Counted from the first letter of the stretch, positions 35,579 through 45,370 are shown. The stretch: 64,000 nucleotides of DNA from Ascidiimonas aurantiaca (GCF_037646345.1 NZ_JBBEWR010000006.1:124001-188000); one strand, 5' to 3'. The notes: a model not told the origin generated them from the letters alone. Translations and numbers: made by a program.

Positions 35579-35965
35579 TTAACGTTTAGAGAACTGGAAT
35601 TTCTTACGGGCTTTCTTCTGTCCGTATTTCTTACGTTCTACCATTCTGGGATCTCTGGTAAGAAGACCTTCAGGCTTTAAGGCTACTCTGTTTTCTGCGT
35701 CTATCTCGCAAAGTGCTCTGGATATAGCCAGGCGAACGGCTTCTGCCTGTCCTGTGATCCCTCCTCCGTACACATTTACTTTAATGTCAAAGTTCTCCTC
35801 TGTATTGGTAAGGGTTAGAGGCTGCTTTACTTTGTACTGTAAAGTAGGTGTAGGGAAGTAGGTGTTAATGTCTTTTTTGTTAACGGAGATGTTTCCGTTT
35901 CCTTCTGAAACATAAATTCTGGCAACAGCTGTTTTTCTTCTGCCAATTTTGTGAATTACTTCCAT
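35579..35965 (-). CDS. rpsI: 30S ribosomal protein S9
   Basis: 128 residues. It begins IGRRKTAVARIYV, contains GGGITGQAEAVRLAISRAL and LTRDPRMVERKKYG, and ends in the basic tail GQKKARKKFQFSKR that contacts tRNA in the P site. Its ATG follows immediately after the rplM stop codon, with no gap, so translation is coupled. Confidence 0.98.
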   Translation of the reverse strand: MEVIHKIGRRKTAVARIYVSEGNGNISVNKKDINTYFPTPTLQYKVKQPLTLTNTEENFDIKVNVYGGGITGQAEAVRLAISRALCEIDAENRVALKPEGLLTRDPRMVERKKYGQKKARKKFQFSKR

Positions 35966-36421
35966 TTACTTAAGATCGTTTAAGTTAATTGCGGCGGGCT
36001 TTTGAGCTTCCTGTTTGTGCTCTGGCCCCACATACACTTTTAAATTACGAAAAAGATCAGCACCCAGTTTGTTTTTAGGCAACATACCTTTTACTGCTTT
36101 TTCTACAATTCTGGAGGCATCTTTCTGTAAAAGCCGCTTCGCGGTAGTTACGCGCTGTCCTCCCGGGTACCCCGTATGACGAATATACTCCTTAGTTTCC
36201 CATTTGTTGCCGCTAAGGTTTATTTTCTCTGCGTTGATAATAACCACATTATCACCACAGTCTACGTGCGGGGTGTAATTAGGCTTGTACTTACCTCTTA
36301 GTAGCTTGGCTACTTTGCTGGCAAGACGCCCCAACGTCTGTCCTTCAGCATCAACTAACACCCACTGCTTATCTACGGTGGCTTTGTTGGCTGAAATTGT
36401 TTTGTAGCTTAATGTATCCAC
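35966..36421 (-). CDS. rplM: 50S ribosomal protein L13
   Basis: 151 residues from the GTG at 36419-36421 (xDTLSYKTISANKATV), which matches the conserved flavobacterial N-terminus. A longer reading from the ATG at 36451 would add ten residues lying in the leader hairpin region and is not preferred. Core motifs are LVDAEGQTLGRLASKVAKLL, the VVIINAEKI strand, HTGYPGG and MLPKNKLG. It is first in the rplM-rpsI-rpsB-tsf operon, with a near-perfect promoter upstream. Confidence 0.95.
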   Translation of the reverse strand: MDTLSYKTISANKATVDKQWVLVDAEGQTLGRLASKVAKLLRGKYKPNYTPHVDCGDNVVIINAEKINLSGNKWETKEYIRHTGYPGGQRVTTAKRLLQKDASRIVEKAVKGMLPKNKLGADLFRNLKVYVGPEHKQEAQKPAAINLNDLK

Positions 36422-36457
36422 ATTAATTTTTTTAAAAATTAAACATTCCATTGCTTC

Positions 36458-36478
36458 CCGAACAGCGATAGCTGTCGG
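36458..36478 (-). promoter_or_regulatory. Hairpin in the rplM leader RNA
   Basis: CCGAACAGC, GATA, GCTGTCGG pair with one bulge between the transcription start (about 36484) and the GTG start. This could be an L13-type autoregulatory leader, a class known in Bacteroidia, but assignment to it is inference. Confidence 0.4.
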
Positions 36479-36489
36479 ATAGCGGGGTG

Positions 36490-36520
36490 CAAATGTACAA
36501 CTAATAATATTAATAACAAA
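36490..36520 (-). promoter_or_regulatory. Promoter of the rplM operon
   Basis: -33 TTTG (36517-36520), exactly 19 bases, -7 TACATTTG (36490-36497) on the minus strand: a full match to the Bacteroidetes consensus. It predicts a leader of about 60 nt before rplM. Confidence 0.8.
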
Positions 36521-36721
36521 CAGGGGTAACTAATAATTTAGGAGCTGTAAATATTTGATTTTTATCTGTCTAATGGAAAGGGATGCTTCTTCTTTCTTCT
36601 TAGGTACTGGAGCCTGTTAATACACGGGCCGGTATGATAGGTATAAAATACTTTCTTATACATCAGAATATCAATTCACATGCTAAGAATTGTGTCGGGA
36701 ACCATAGTTTTTGAAAATGAG

Positions 36722-37327
36722 CTAGGGTTGTCTTTTTCTCAAGAGTCCGATCATTTGCCCCACGCCAATACCAATATAAATCCGATCCTTATTTATTTGG
36801 AACACAGGGGAGACAGTCAACCCGTAAAAGCGCGAGAACGGAAATTCTATTTTGGGGTTAACAATAAAGCTCACCGTATTATAGCTTCCATAGTTCCAGG
36901 TGTAGTTTTCTGAGAGGGCGGCTCCATTGGCTCTTTGCCAGTTTTCAGGTTCTCTGATTATAGTGTAACCCAGCCCGAAAGATAAATTAATTCTTGCATA
37001 ACCGTTTTCGCGGAGGCGGTATATTTTGCCTACGGCAATTTGAAAGGTTTCCAACTGGTCATACGGGTTGGCCAGCCCAAAGAGCACTATTCCGCCTAGC
37101 CCTGATGAATAGTCATCGGGCTGGGATCTTGGTTTTCGTATATATCCGCTGTAGCCTACTTTTAAAGAGTAGGTCTCTTTGTAGAGGTAATTAAGGTGTA
37201 GATCAAGCCCGAAATAATTGCCAACATTGAGCTCGCTGGTAGTATAAATAGCATGGTTTTGACCAAATTGAGCGGTGGCTGCCTGAGCACAGTTAATAAC
37301 GAGTATGATGAAAAATATTCGTGCCAT
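36722..37327 (-). CDS. Predicted outer-membrane beta-barrel protein
   Basis: 201 residues. A signal peptide ends near AQAATAQ, followed by amphipathic strands with aromatic girdles (YFGLDLHLNYLYKET, YSLKVGYSGYI, YARINLSFGLGYTI) and a C-terminal hydrophobic strand. It looks like an eight- to ten-stranded outer-membrane barrel of unknown function. It lies 35 bases downstream of polA and may be cotranscribed, although the two have no obvious shared role. No named family was recognised. Confidence 0.78.
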   Translation of the reverse strand: MARIFFIILVINCAQAATAQFGQNHAIYTTSELNVGNYFGLDLHLNYLYKETYSLKVGYSGYIRKPRSQPDDYSSGLGGIVLFGLANPYDQLETFQIAVGKIYRLRENGYARINLSFGLGYTIIREPENWQRANGAALSENYTWNYGSYNTVSFIVNPKIEFPFSRFYGLTVSPVFQINKDRIYIGIGVGQMIGLLRKRQP

Positions 37328-37362
37328 TATATAAATAAATCGATGTTTAAAAGTGTAAAGTG

Positions 37363-40188
37363 TTAATGAGCCTCCAGCCAGTTGTTACCCGTGCCGATCT
37401 CTACATCAAGGGGTACCGATAAGCGATAGGCACTCTCCATTTCCTGTTGGATCATAGGGGTTACGGTGGTCAGTTCTTCTCTGTACGCATCAAAAACCAG
37501 TTCATCATGTACCTGTAACAGCATTTTGGTTTGGTAGTTGCCCTCTCTGAGCTTTTTATGAATATTGATCATGGCAATTTTGATGATATCTGCAGCACTT
37601 CCCTGTATAGGAGCATTTACGGCGTTACGTTCGGCACCTCCTCTTACTACCTGGTTTCGGGAGTTGATATCGGGAAGGTAGCGCCTGCGCCCCAGGATAG
37701 TTTCTACATAGCCGTTTTCCTGGGCAAAGTGTATTTGGTTATTTATGTAAGCCCTTAACTTTGGGTAGGTTTTGTAATAGGTGTCTATAAGCTCTTTGGC
37801 TTCACTTCTGCTTAGCGTGGTCTGATTGCTCAACCCGAAGGCCGAAACTCCATAGATAATACCGAAGTTTACGGTTTTGGCATTACTTCTCTGCTCACGG
37901 GTTACTTCGTTTAACGGTACATTGAAAACCCTGGCAGCTGTAGAAGCATGAATATCTTCTCCATTCTTAAAGGCATGGATCATATTCTCTTCTTCACTTA
38001 ATGCGGCTATGATCCTGAGTTCGATCTGGGAGTAGTCGGCAGCCATCAGAATGAACTCTTCACTTCTGGGAATGAAGGCTTTTCGAATTTGTTGTCCTCT
38101 TTCAGTACGAATAGGGATGTTTTGCAGGTTGGGATTATTGCTGCTGAGACGGCCCGTTGCGGCTACGGCCTGACTATATACGGTGTGTACTCTGCCTGTT
38201 TTGGGGTTAATTTCATTAGGTAAGGCATCTACATACGTGTTTTGAAGTTTTTGTAACTGGCGCCATTGAAGGATATCTGCCACAATTTGATGATCTTTGG
38301 CCAGGTAGGATAAGACGTCCTCGGCTGTTGAATATTGTCCTGTTTTGGTTTTTTTAGGCTTATTTACCAGTTTTAGCTTATCAAACAGTATGGGGCCCAG
38401 TTGTTTTGGAGAGGCCAGGTTAAAAACTTCACCGGCCTGATCATAAATCGTGGTTTCCAGTTTTTTTATATCTTTTGTAAGCTCAAGAGAGAGTTCCTTA
38501 AGAAAGGCTTCGTCTATATTGATCCCTTCAATTTCCATAGCAGCCAGTACTTTTACCAAAGGAGCCTCAATTTCTTCAAACAATGTGCCGGCATTTCGCT
38601 GGGGGAGTTCTTTTTCGAACAGTAGTTTTAGCTGTAAGGTAATATCGGTATCCTCAACAGCATATTCGGTTTGTTTATCTAACGGAACAGAACGCATGGA
38701 GCGTTGATTTTTTCCTTTTTTCCCAATGAGGGATTCTATAGGTACCGGGCTGTAAGACAAATACGTCTCTGCAAGCACGTCCATATTATGTCGCATATCG
38801 GGGTTTATGAGATAATGTGCGATCATAGTATCAAAAAGTTTTCCTTTTACCGGCATTTGGTAATTGGAAAGAACCTTAATGTCATACTTGAGGTTCTGAC
38901 CTATTTTCTCAATAGTTTCCGATTCAAAAAAAGGCCGGAATTCTTCCAGCAGGGTAATGGCTTCGGTGCGATCTTCGGGGAAGGCAAGATAGTACCCTTT
39001 ACCGGGTTGCCATGAAAAGGCAATACCTACCAGTTCGGCATTCAGACTTTTAAGGCTGGTGGTTTCGGTATCAAAACAAACACTGGGTTGCTCTAATAAT
39101 TTGTCAAGAAGCAGTTTTCTGGAAAGGGGAGTGGCTACCAGTTGGTAATAATGTTTCGTGCTTTCAATAGTGTGATATCCGGCATCATTTGTGGTCTCTT
39201 GGGCAGCAACGCCTGCGGGTGGGGCAAAAAGGTTAAATTGACCCTGCCCGCCGGAAACCGACTCTTCGTTTACGGTGCCGGTACCGTTTGCTTCCTGTGC
39301 CGAAGTGACTTCAAAGGTTTTTTTAAGGTTTTCGGCAAGCCTTCTGAACTCGAGATCCTGAAAAATTTCGAGTACTTTGTCATAGTCAGGCGTATTTAGC
39401 TCAAAATCTTTTTCATGAAACTCAACCGGAACGTCCAATAATATTTTTGCGAGTTTTTTAGAAAGCAGGCCCTGTTCTTTAGAAGCTTCTATTTTTTCTT
39501 TCATTTTACCTTTAAGCTTATGGGTATTGGCCAGCAGATTTTCGAGACTCCCATATTCTTTCAGAAATTTTTTGGCTGTTTTTTCACCTACTCCGGGTAA
39601 GCCGGGTATATTGTCAATGGCATCTCCCATCATGCCCAGAAAATCGACCACCTGCTCAGGGTATTCAATTTCAAATTTTTGCTGAACTTCGGGAATGCCC
39701 CAAATATCAATCCCGTTACCCATGCGGGAAGGCCGGTAAAGAAATATATTATTGGAAACGAGCTGGGCAAAATCTTTGTCGGGAGTGACCATATAAGTGA
39801 TAAAGCCTTGCTTTTCTGCCTGTTTGGCCAGAGTACCTATAATATCATCGGCTTCATAGCCCGGTTTTTCAATACAAGGTATGTGCATGGCTTTCAGGAT
39901 ATCCTGTATGATGGGAACGGCTATTTTAATAGCTTCAGGCGTTTCATCTCTGTTGGCTTTATACTCGGGAAACATTGCCAGACGGGCTTCACTGCCGTCT
40001 TTGTCGAAGGCTACTGCCAAATGGTCAGGTTTTTCTCTTTTTATTACATCCAGAAGCGAGTTCATAAAACCCATGATCGCAGAGGTATCCATGCCTTTTG
40101 AATTTATGCGTGGATTTTTGATAAAAGCGTAATACCCTCTGAAAATAAGAGCGTAAGCATCTAGAAGAAATAATTTTTTTTGTGACAT
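37363..40188 (-). CDS. polA: DNA polymerase I
   Basis: 941 residues with all three domains. The 5'-nuclease domain (1-290) has LFLLDAYALIFRGYYAF, EADDIIGTLA, TPDKDFAQLV and DNIPGLPGVGEKTA. The 3'-5' exonuclease domain retains the metal ligands in CFDTETTSL near residue 371, so proofreading is probably intact. The polymerase domain has motif A ADYSQIELRIIA (~716), the O-helix RSNAKTVNFGIIYG and motif C LQVHDELVFDA (~896). It functions in Okazaki-fragment processing and repair. Confidence 0.98.
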   Translation of the reverse strand: MSQKKLFLLDAYALIFRGYYAFIKNPRINSKGMDTSAIMGFMNSLLDVIKREKPDHLAVAFDKDGSEARLAMFPEYKANRDETPEAIKIAVPIIQDILKAMHIPCIEKPGYEADDIIGTLAKQAEKQGFITYMVTPDKDFAQLVSNNIFLYRPSRMGNGIDIWGIPEVQQKFEIEYPEQVVDFLGMMGDAIDNIPGLPGVGEKTAKKFLKEYGSLENLLANTHKLKGKMKEKIEASKEQGLLSKKLAKILLDVPVEFHEKDFELNTPDYDKVLEIFQDLEFRRLAENLKKTFEVTSAQEANGTGTVNEESVSGGQGQFNLFAPPAGVAAQETTNDAGYHTIESTKHYYQLVATPLSRKLLLDKLLEQPSVCFDTETTSLKSLNAELVGIAFSWQPGKGYYLAFPEDRTEAITLLEEFRPFFESETIEKIGQNLKYDIKVLSNYQMPVKGKLFDTMIAHYLINPDMRHNMDVLAETYLSYSPVPIESLIGKKGKNQRSMRSVPLDKQTEYAVEDTDITLQLKLLFEKELPQRNAGTLFEEIEAPLVKVLAAMEIEGINIDEAFLKELSLELTKDIKKLETTIYDQAGEVFNLASPKQLGPILFDKLKLVNKPKKTKTGQYSTAEDVLSYLAKDHQIVADILQWRQLQKLQNTYVDALPNEINPKTGRVHTVYSQAVAATGRLSSNNPNLQNIPIRTERGQQIRKAFIPRSEEFILMAADYSQIELRIIAALSEEENMIHAFKNGEDIHASTAARVFNVPLNEVTREQRSNAKTVNFGIIYGVSAFGLSNQTTLSRSEAKELIDTYYKTYPKLRAYINNQIHFAQENGYVETILGRRRYLPDINSRNQVVRGGAERNAVNAPIQGSAADIIKIAMINIHKKLREGNYQTKMLLQVHDELVFDAYREELTTVTPMIQQEMESAYRLSVPLDVEIGTGNNWLEAH

Positions 40189-40365
40189 AGCCTATCTGTA
40201 ATTAGGGTTTTTGAGTGGAAAATGCATAACTCCATTTCAAAACTACGAAGTTTCTGCCCGCCTGAAAAATTAAATTGCCTTTTACGGCATACATTTTGCT
40301 CTTTAGTATGTATATGAATTTTTTTAGTACCAAAGCAGGATCGTTAATTAAAACTTAAAGGGTAA

Positions 40366-40393
40366 TTTGCCTTAGTTTTAATTTTTAGCTTTG
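40366..40393 (+). promoter_or_regulatory. Promoter of the metallophosphoesterase gene
   Basis: -33 TTTG (40366-40369) and -7 TAGCTTTG (40386-40393), 16 bases apart, 26 bases before the ATG. The spacing is a little short. Confidence 0.5.
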
Positions 40394-40418
40394 TTAAAAT
40401 ATTGTACACTACATACTT

Positions 40419-41648
40419 ATGGCGCGCTGGATCTTTTTTGTTCTTTTTTACATTATTATTGACTGGTATGCTTTCCAGGCAGTTAAGACTGTAACTAAGA
40501 ATAACTGGATACATTATTTGCATATTCTGCTATCGGTAGTAGTGGTTGGGAATTTCATCTGGCAATTTGCCATGACTGCCGATACGGGAAGAGTACTTAC
40601 CCAGTCTAAAAGCTATGCTTTTGGCTTTTTACTTACCTTAATGGCTTTAAAAGTTGCTGTACTCCCGTTTCTTTTTGGAGAAGACCTTTTTCGCCTGGGA
40701 ACAGCGTTCTATCATAAGTTGTTTGGCAGCCGTACCACTTTTGAAATGCCCTCCAGAAGAAGGTTTGTAAGCACCATTGCGTTAGGAGTAGCAGCGGTGC
40801 CTTTCGTTTCACTGCTTTATGGTATGTTTAAAGGGAAATATGACTTTAGAGTATTAAAATATACTTTGCACTTTGAGGACCTTCCCGATGCTTTTGACGG
40901 GTATCGTCTCACGCAAATAAGCGATATTCACTCGGGAAGCTTTGATAACAAAAATAAAATTGAATATGCTGTTGATCTGATCAATGAACAGGCCTCTGAT
41001 GTAATTCTTTTTACCGGTGATATGGTGAATAATCTGGCTACCGAGATGCTTCCCTGGAAAGAGACTTTTGCCAAACTCAAAGCTGGTGACGGGATATATT
41101 CGGTTCTGGGAAATCACGATTACGGAGATTACGTAGATTGGGATTCTGAAGATGAAAAAACAGCCAACCTCCAATTGCTTAAAGACATACAGAAAGAGAT
41201 GGGATTTGATCTTCTGTTAAATGAAAGCCGATACCTGGAAAAAGACGGCCAGAAAATTGCGCTGATCGGTGTTGAGAACTGGGGTGTAGGAGGGTTTAAA
41301 AAAGCAGGAGACCTTAAGAAAGCTATTGAGAATATTAAAAGTGATGACTTTAAAATACTCATGAGTCATGACCCTACCCATTGGGAAAATCAGGTAGTAC
41401 AGGACGATTACCATTATCATTTAACGTTAAGCGGCCATACCCATGGTATGCAGTTTGGTATTGAAATACCAGGCTGGATCAAATGGAGTCCGGTAAAATG
41501 GCGGTATAAACATTGGGCCGGTATTTATGAAGAACTGGGGCAATACATCAACGTAAATCGTGGTTTTGGCTTTTTAGCATACCCCGGAAGAGTTGGGATA
41601 TGGCCTGAAATTACCGTAATAGAGCTTAAAAAAGGAACCCCTTCATAA
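40419..41648 (+). CDS. Membrane-anchored calcineurin-like metallophosphoesterase
   Basis: 409 residues. Four to five N-terminal helices span about 1-145. The phosphoesterase domain follows with all dimetal motifs: SDIHSGSFD (~167), TGDMVNN, GNHDYGDY (~230), MSHDPTHW and SGHTHGMQFG (~337). Relatives include YkuE-type phosphodiesterases acting on lipid phosphates or nucleotides, with the catalytic domain probably facing the periplasm. It is divergent from polA and monocistronic. The substrate is unknown. Confidence 0.92.
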   Translation: MARWIFFVLFYIIIDWYAFQAVKTVTKNNWIHYLHILLSVVVVGNFIWQFAMTADTGRVLTQSKSYAFGFLLTLMALKVAVLPFLFGEDLFRLGTAFYHKLFGSRTTFEMPSRRRFVSTIALGVAAVPFVSLLYGMFKGKYDFRVLKYTLHFEDLPDAFDGYRLTQISDIHSGSFDNKNKIEYAVDLINEQASDVILFTGDMVNNLATEMLPWKETFAKLKAGDGIYSVLGNHDYGDYVDWDSEDEKTANLQLLKDIQKEMGFDLLLNESRYLEKDGQKIALIGVENWGVGGFKKAGDLKKAIENIKSDDFKILMSHDPTHWENQVVQDDYHYHLTLSGHTHGMQFGIEIPGWIKWSPVKWRYKHWAGIYEELGQYINVNRGFGFLAYPGRVGIWPEITVIELKKGTPS

Positions 41649-41785
41649 TTTTTTGTATCCAAACATTAAAATATGTATATTGCTTACGCGTTTTATACAC
41701 TACAAGTCTATAATAACGTAAGTTAGCCCCCTGGCAGGTATTTGTTGTGGTGCCCCCCACGTAAGAACATAAATACCTCCTTATC

Positions 41786-43285
41786 ATGAAAAAACATTGG
41801 TTAACCTATGTGTTTTTGGTACTTTCTTTCTCTTATGTACCTTTTATTGTAAATGCACAGATCGGAATTGGCAACACAAGCCCCGATCCTTCCTCCATTC
41901 TGGATATTCAGTCAACTACTCAGGGGTTACTCACCCCCAGGATGACTACTGCACAGAGAACAGCCATCTCTTCGCCAGCAGAAGGGCTCATGGTATTTGA
42001 TACCGATTTGAATGCCTTCTACTATTTTAACGGATCAGTATGGACGCGTATGAATGCCGACACTACTACCCGTGATAATTATAAACTAATTAAAAGCGGT
42101 GATAACCTGGCTACCGTGCTGGCTGCCGAACTTGCTGCGGGTAGCGGTTCCAGCTACCAGCTCGATGCCAATACCCTGTATGAGATTAACGGTACGGTTG
42201 CTTTTGATTTTCCAATAAATCTCAATAATGCCTATATAATAGGAAGAGATACGAATAACGATATTATTACCCGCACCGGGGGCGGAAGTGTTTTTGAAGG
42301 AAGTACCGGTGGTTCCTTGCGAACGTTAAGTGTTTATGCTTCAGGTGGTTCCAGTGTTTTTAATCTCAATTTGGGTACTAACGAGAGGTTAATTGCCCAA
42401 AGTATGGTAATGGCCGGATTAGGTTCCGGAACGGTTGGTACTATAAGCGGTACGGCAGGCGGTAATAATCTGGTGTTTTTTTCCATTATACAATATTCAC
42501 TTTTTACCAATGGTATTACTTTCCAGAATTTAGACACCCTGCTCCTTAACAATTTGGGATGGTTGCCCGATAATACGGGAACTATGGAGACCTTGAGCGG
42601 TGACTTCAATATCTTTTCACAGTTGGGTGGTTTCATGAATGTAGCTTCGGGATCTACAGGTATAGATGTAAGTGCTAACCCCGTAATTAATGATATTGGT
42701 ACCTTGCGTAATATTACTTTTGCCGGTGCCGGTACGTATGTAAACGGTTACACTTCAAATTCATTTCCGGGTTTTAATTTTACCAATCAGTGGGAAGTAA
42801 ACTGTACCGGGATTCCCCGGGAGTCTGATAATAATGCCATTGCCGATTTAAATCAAAATGCTGATATTGGATCTGGAGACCAGACTTTTTTTTCCTCAAA
42901 TGGTGTAGCCAGCAGGACCAAACTGGCAGGTGCCACCACTTCTAACAATCTTTTTCGTTTTTCATCACCTGTTGATAACCGTCTGGTATATAATGGGGCC
43001 AAGTCACGATTTTTCAATCTGGCAGCCACCATTTCTTTTCAATCAAGTGCTAATAATACTATTTATATTTTTTATTTTGCTAAAGGGAATTCAGGTGACC
43101 CTACTGCTACTGTTGTTGAGCAGACCCGGGTATATCGGGGCTCCGGTAGCTCGGGAGACGTGGGAGCAGCGGGAATTGTAGGGAAAGTGTTCCTTAATCC
43201 GGGAGATTATGTAGAAGTGTGGGGAGAACGTTTTTCAGGAGGCGGAAATGTACTTCTGGTTTCTCTTAATGTAGTGGTTAACTAA
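41786..43285 (+). CDS. Secreted surface protein with IGIG-type N-terminal module (paralogue 1)
   Basis: 499 residues. The signal peptide ends VNAQ and is followed by the module IGIGNTSPDPSSILDIQ, LLTPRMTTAQRTAI, EGLMVFDTDLNAFYYFNGSVW (residues 26-90), common in Bacteroidetes surface and phage-tail-fibre-like proteins. The middle (about 110-330) is Gly/Ser/Thr/Asn-rich beta with repeat-like turns, suggesting a beta-solenoid. The last ~130 residues (from TKLAGATTSNNLFRF) look like a jelly-roll. It is the longest of three tandem paralogues. An extracellular binding or structural role is inferred; no type IX CTD was recognised. Confidence 0.8.
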   Translation: MKKHWLTYVFLVLSFSYVPFIVNAQIGIGNTSPDPSSILDIQSTTQGLLTPRMTTAQRTAISSPAEGLMVFDTDLNAFYYFNGSVWTRMNADTTTRDNYKLIKSGDNLATVLAAELAAGSGSSYQLDANTLYEINGTVAFDFPINLNNAYIIGRDTNNDIITRTGGGSVFEGSTGGSLRTLSVYASGGSSVFNLNLGTNERLIAQSMVMAGLGSGTVGTISGTAGGNNLVFFSIIQYSLFTNGITFQNLDTLLLNNLGWLPDNTGTMETLSGDFNIFSQLGGFMNVASGSTGIDVSANPVINDIGTLRNITFAGAGTYVNGYTSNSFPGFNFTNQWEVNCTGIPRESDNNAIADLNQNADIGSGDQTFFSSNGVASRTKLAGATTSNNLFRFSSPVDNRLVYNGAKSRFFNLAATISFQSSANNTIYIFYFAKGNSGDPTATVVEQTRVYRGSGSSGDVGAAGIVGKVFLNPGDYVEVWGERFSGGGNVLLVSLNVVVN

Positions 43286-43642
43286 AAAGATTTTTAGATT
43301 ATGAATATCTCCTCTAAATTTATTATAACCCATGAACTCTCTTGCCTTACTCTATAAAGCGTGTTGAAGAACAAGCCCATTTAACAAAGAAAACATACTG
43401 CGAGCCCTAAAAATAATAAAGTTTTGATTATCAGTGTAATACATTATGAGTGTTTGAGGTCATAACTACGTACAATAACACGAATAAATCGTTTATTGTT
43501 TCTTTTCTCAGGAAATTTTTTGCATGAGTATTTATCTTACTGACCTGGAAATAGAATTCTTTAAATACTTGATAATCAGTAATTTATATTCATTTTAAAT
43601 AAAAAAAGCTATATTTAACCGTATTTTTAAAGCCCCCCAATA
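43286..43642. other. Intergenic region of 357 bp, AT-rich
   Basis: No frame on either strand is supported. The region is AT-rich with TATATTTA and TATTTTTA near 43610-43630, each one mismatch from the -7 consensus, which may promote the second paralogue. Nothing else was recognised. Confidence 0.5.
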
Positions 43643-44401
43643 ATGATTACGAACACTTTATTTGGTGTACGTATATGTGCGTGTACCTTATTTTTAGTAC
43701 TTAAAGTAATGGTGGTCTTTCCTCAGGTAGGAATAGGTACTACCACTCCAGACCCTTCTTCTGTATTAGATGTAACTTCGGTAAATAACAATACCGGTGT
43801 ATTGCTGCCCAGACTTACCACATCCCAACGTAATGCTATTGTTAATCCTGCACAGGGACTCATTATCTATAATACAGACCTGAATACCTTAGAGTATAAT
43901 TCAGGCACAAGTGCTTCGGCCAGTTGGGTACGTATTATGACATCCAGAGAAACAGAGTCTGTTAAATACACCAGTACCAATACTACTACCGATCTGAGCA
44001 GTAATACAAATACCTTTATTACGGTGCCGATATTTGGTACACTCGTTTGGAACGACAACATCTCATTGTTTTCCAATGTTTCTTCTACCTCTATCGAGAT
44101 AACTGAAGCAGGCAGATATCGCGTGTCTGGTGTTTTGTATATTTCCGGCGGTCGTACTGATCAGATAGCGGTTGGTGTTTTTGTCAACGGGATTCAGCAA
44201 AGTGCCCCCGTGGCCAGCAGTGAATCCGGCAGCAGTTTTAATACCAATATTTTAAGCTCTATAGGCTTTTCTGAATTACTGGAACTCTCGGCCAACGATG
44301 TTATTAGTTTACGAAGCCGCTCTACTTTTGAGAATGGAACGGTACGATTGGTACAGTTTAATTCTAGAAACTCTTTTATTACGATCGAAAAGATTAATTG
44401 A
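43643..44401 (+). CDS. Secreted surface protein with VGIG module and jelly-roll domain (paralogue 2)
   Basis: 252 residues. A signal-like N-terminus ends in FPQ, then comes the shared module VGIGTTTPDPSSVLDV, LPRLTTSQRNAI, GLIIYNTDLNTLEYNSG (28-95). The C-terminal 140 residues (from SVKYTSTNTTTDLS) form a C1q/TNF-like beta jelly-roll: ITEAGRYRVSGVLYISG, VFVNGIQQS, FSELLELSANDVISLR and a terminal FITIEKIN. C1q-like domains usually trimerise. It is closely similar in layout to the next gene; both end IIEKIN or ITIEKIN. Confidence 0.82.
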   Translation: MITNTLFGVRICACTLFLVLKVMVVFPQVGIGTTTPDPSSVLDVTSVNNNTGVLLPRLTTSQRNAIVNPAQGLIIYNTDLNTLEYNSGTSASASWVRIMTSRETESVKYTSTNTTTDLSSNTNTFITVPIFGTLVWNDNISLFSNVSSTSIEITEAGRYRVSGVLYISGGRTDQIAVGVFVNGIQQSAPVASSESGSSFNTNILSSIGFSELLELSANDVISLRSRSTFENGTVRLVQFNSRNSFITIEKIN

Positions 44402-44571
44402 AACTGATGTCTGTATTTAAAAAGTACTGGTACTACTTTTTTAACTTCATTTTTCATATCGCTAGTCAGATAGGTCATATAGCGCAAAAAAGAGTCCGTT
44501 TATAGAACTTCTGTTTTTTTATTTGCAATAAAATCAGGAATGTGTATTTTTATTTCCTGATCCCTTTAGTG

Positions 44572-45324
44572 ATGAAGAGTAATTGCAGATATGGTATAAC
44601 ATGTACCATTACGTATGTTTTTCTGAGTGTTTTTTTAGCAAATGCTCAGGTGGGAATTGGTACTACTACTCCCCAGGCCGCACTGGATATCTCAAGTGTA
44701 AATTCGGGAATTTTAATTCCGAGGCTTACTACTGCCCAACGTGATGCCATAGCTTCTCCCACAGATGGTATGATGATCTATAATACCGATGAACATGTTT
44801 TTCAGTATTACATACCTGCTATCAATAATGCAGCTACTGCTTTGTGGAAGAGTGTAACACGTGCACCTTCGGTAAAATATGTAAGCTCACCTTCAACTCT
44901 AAGTGGCGATCTCAGTGACGCCGCCGGCCCGATAGAGGTCCCTATTTTTAATTTTCCTTCTTGGAACGATGACACCGACCTTTTTGGCCCGGTTTCCGGA
45001 CAAACCTCTATTACCATAGCAGAACCCGGTCGCTACCGTATTACATTTAATGGGTTTTTTGAGGTAACGGCGGGGAGCAGTGCTGTTGTGCAGATATTTG
45101 CCAACACGTCGGTTGCTTCATCTGCTGCGGCCACACTTACCAATACAGGTGCTGTTTCCGGGAGCTTTTCGGTGAATTTTACTGAAATACTTCAACTTTC
45201 AGGAACTAATACTTCGCTGAGTTTTAGGGTACGTGAAATAGACCCGGGCAGTGATGTAAGACTGGTTAATTCTCCTTTTGGTGGTGCTACTTTTTCGGGT
45301 GTTATTATTGAAAAAATAAATTAA
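44572..45324 (+). CDS. Secreted surface protein with VGIG module and jelly-roll domain (paralogue 3)
   Basis: 250 residues from the ATG at 44572 (MKSNCRYG); the frame is open to 44542. The signal peptide ends LANAQ. The module is VGIGTTTPQAALDISS, LIPRLTTAQRDAIASP, DGMMIYNTDEHVFQYY. The jelly-roll starts at SVKYVSSPSTLSGDLS and includes IAEPGRYRITFNGFFEV and a C-terminal FSGVIIEKIN. It differs most from paralogue 2 in the loops of the jelly-roll, as expected of a diversifying binding surface. It probably arose by tandem duplication. Confidence 0.82.
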   Translation: MKSNCRYGITCTITYVFLSVFLANAQVGIGTTTPQAALDISSVNSGILIPRLTTAQRDAIASPTDGMMIYNTDEHVFQYYIPAINNAATALWKSVTRAPSVKYVSSPSTLSGDLSDAAGPIEVPIFNFPSWNDDTDLFGPVSGQTSITIAEPGRYRITFNGFFEVTAGSSAVVQIFANTSVASSAAATLTNTGAVSGSFSVNFTEILQLSGTNTSLSFRVREIDPGSDVRLVNSPFGGATFSGVIIEKIN

Positions 45325-45370
45325 AATTGTGGAGAAATCTTATACATGCTGTGAATTTGGGTTTTTTTAT

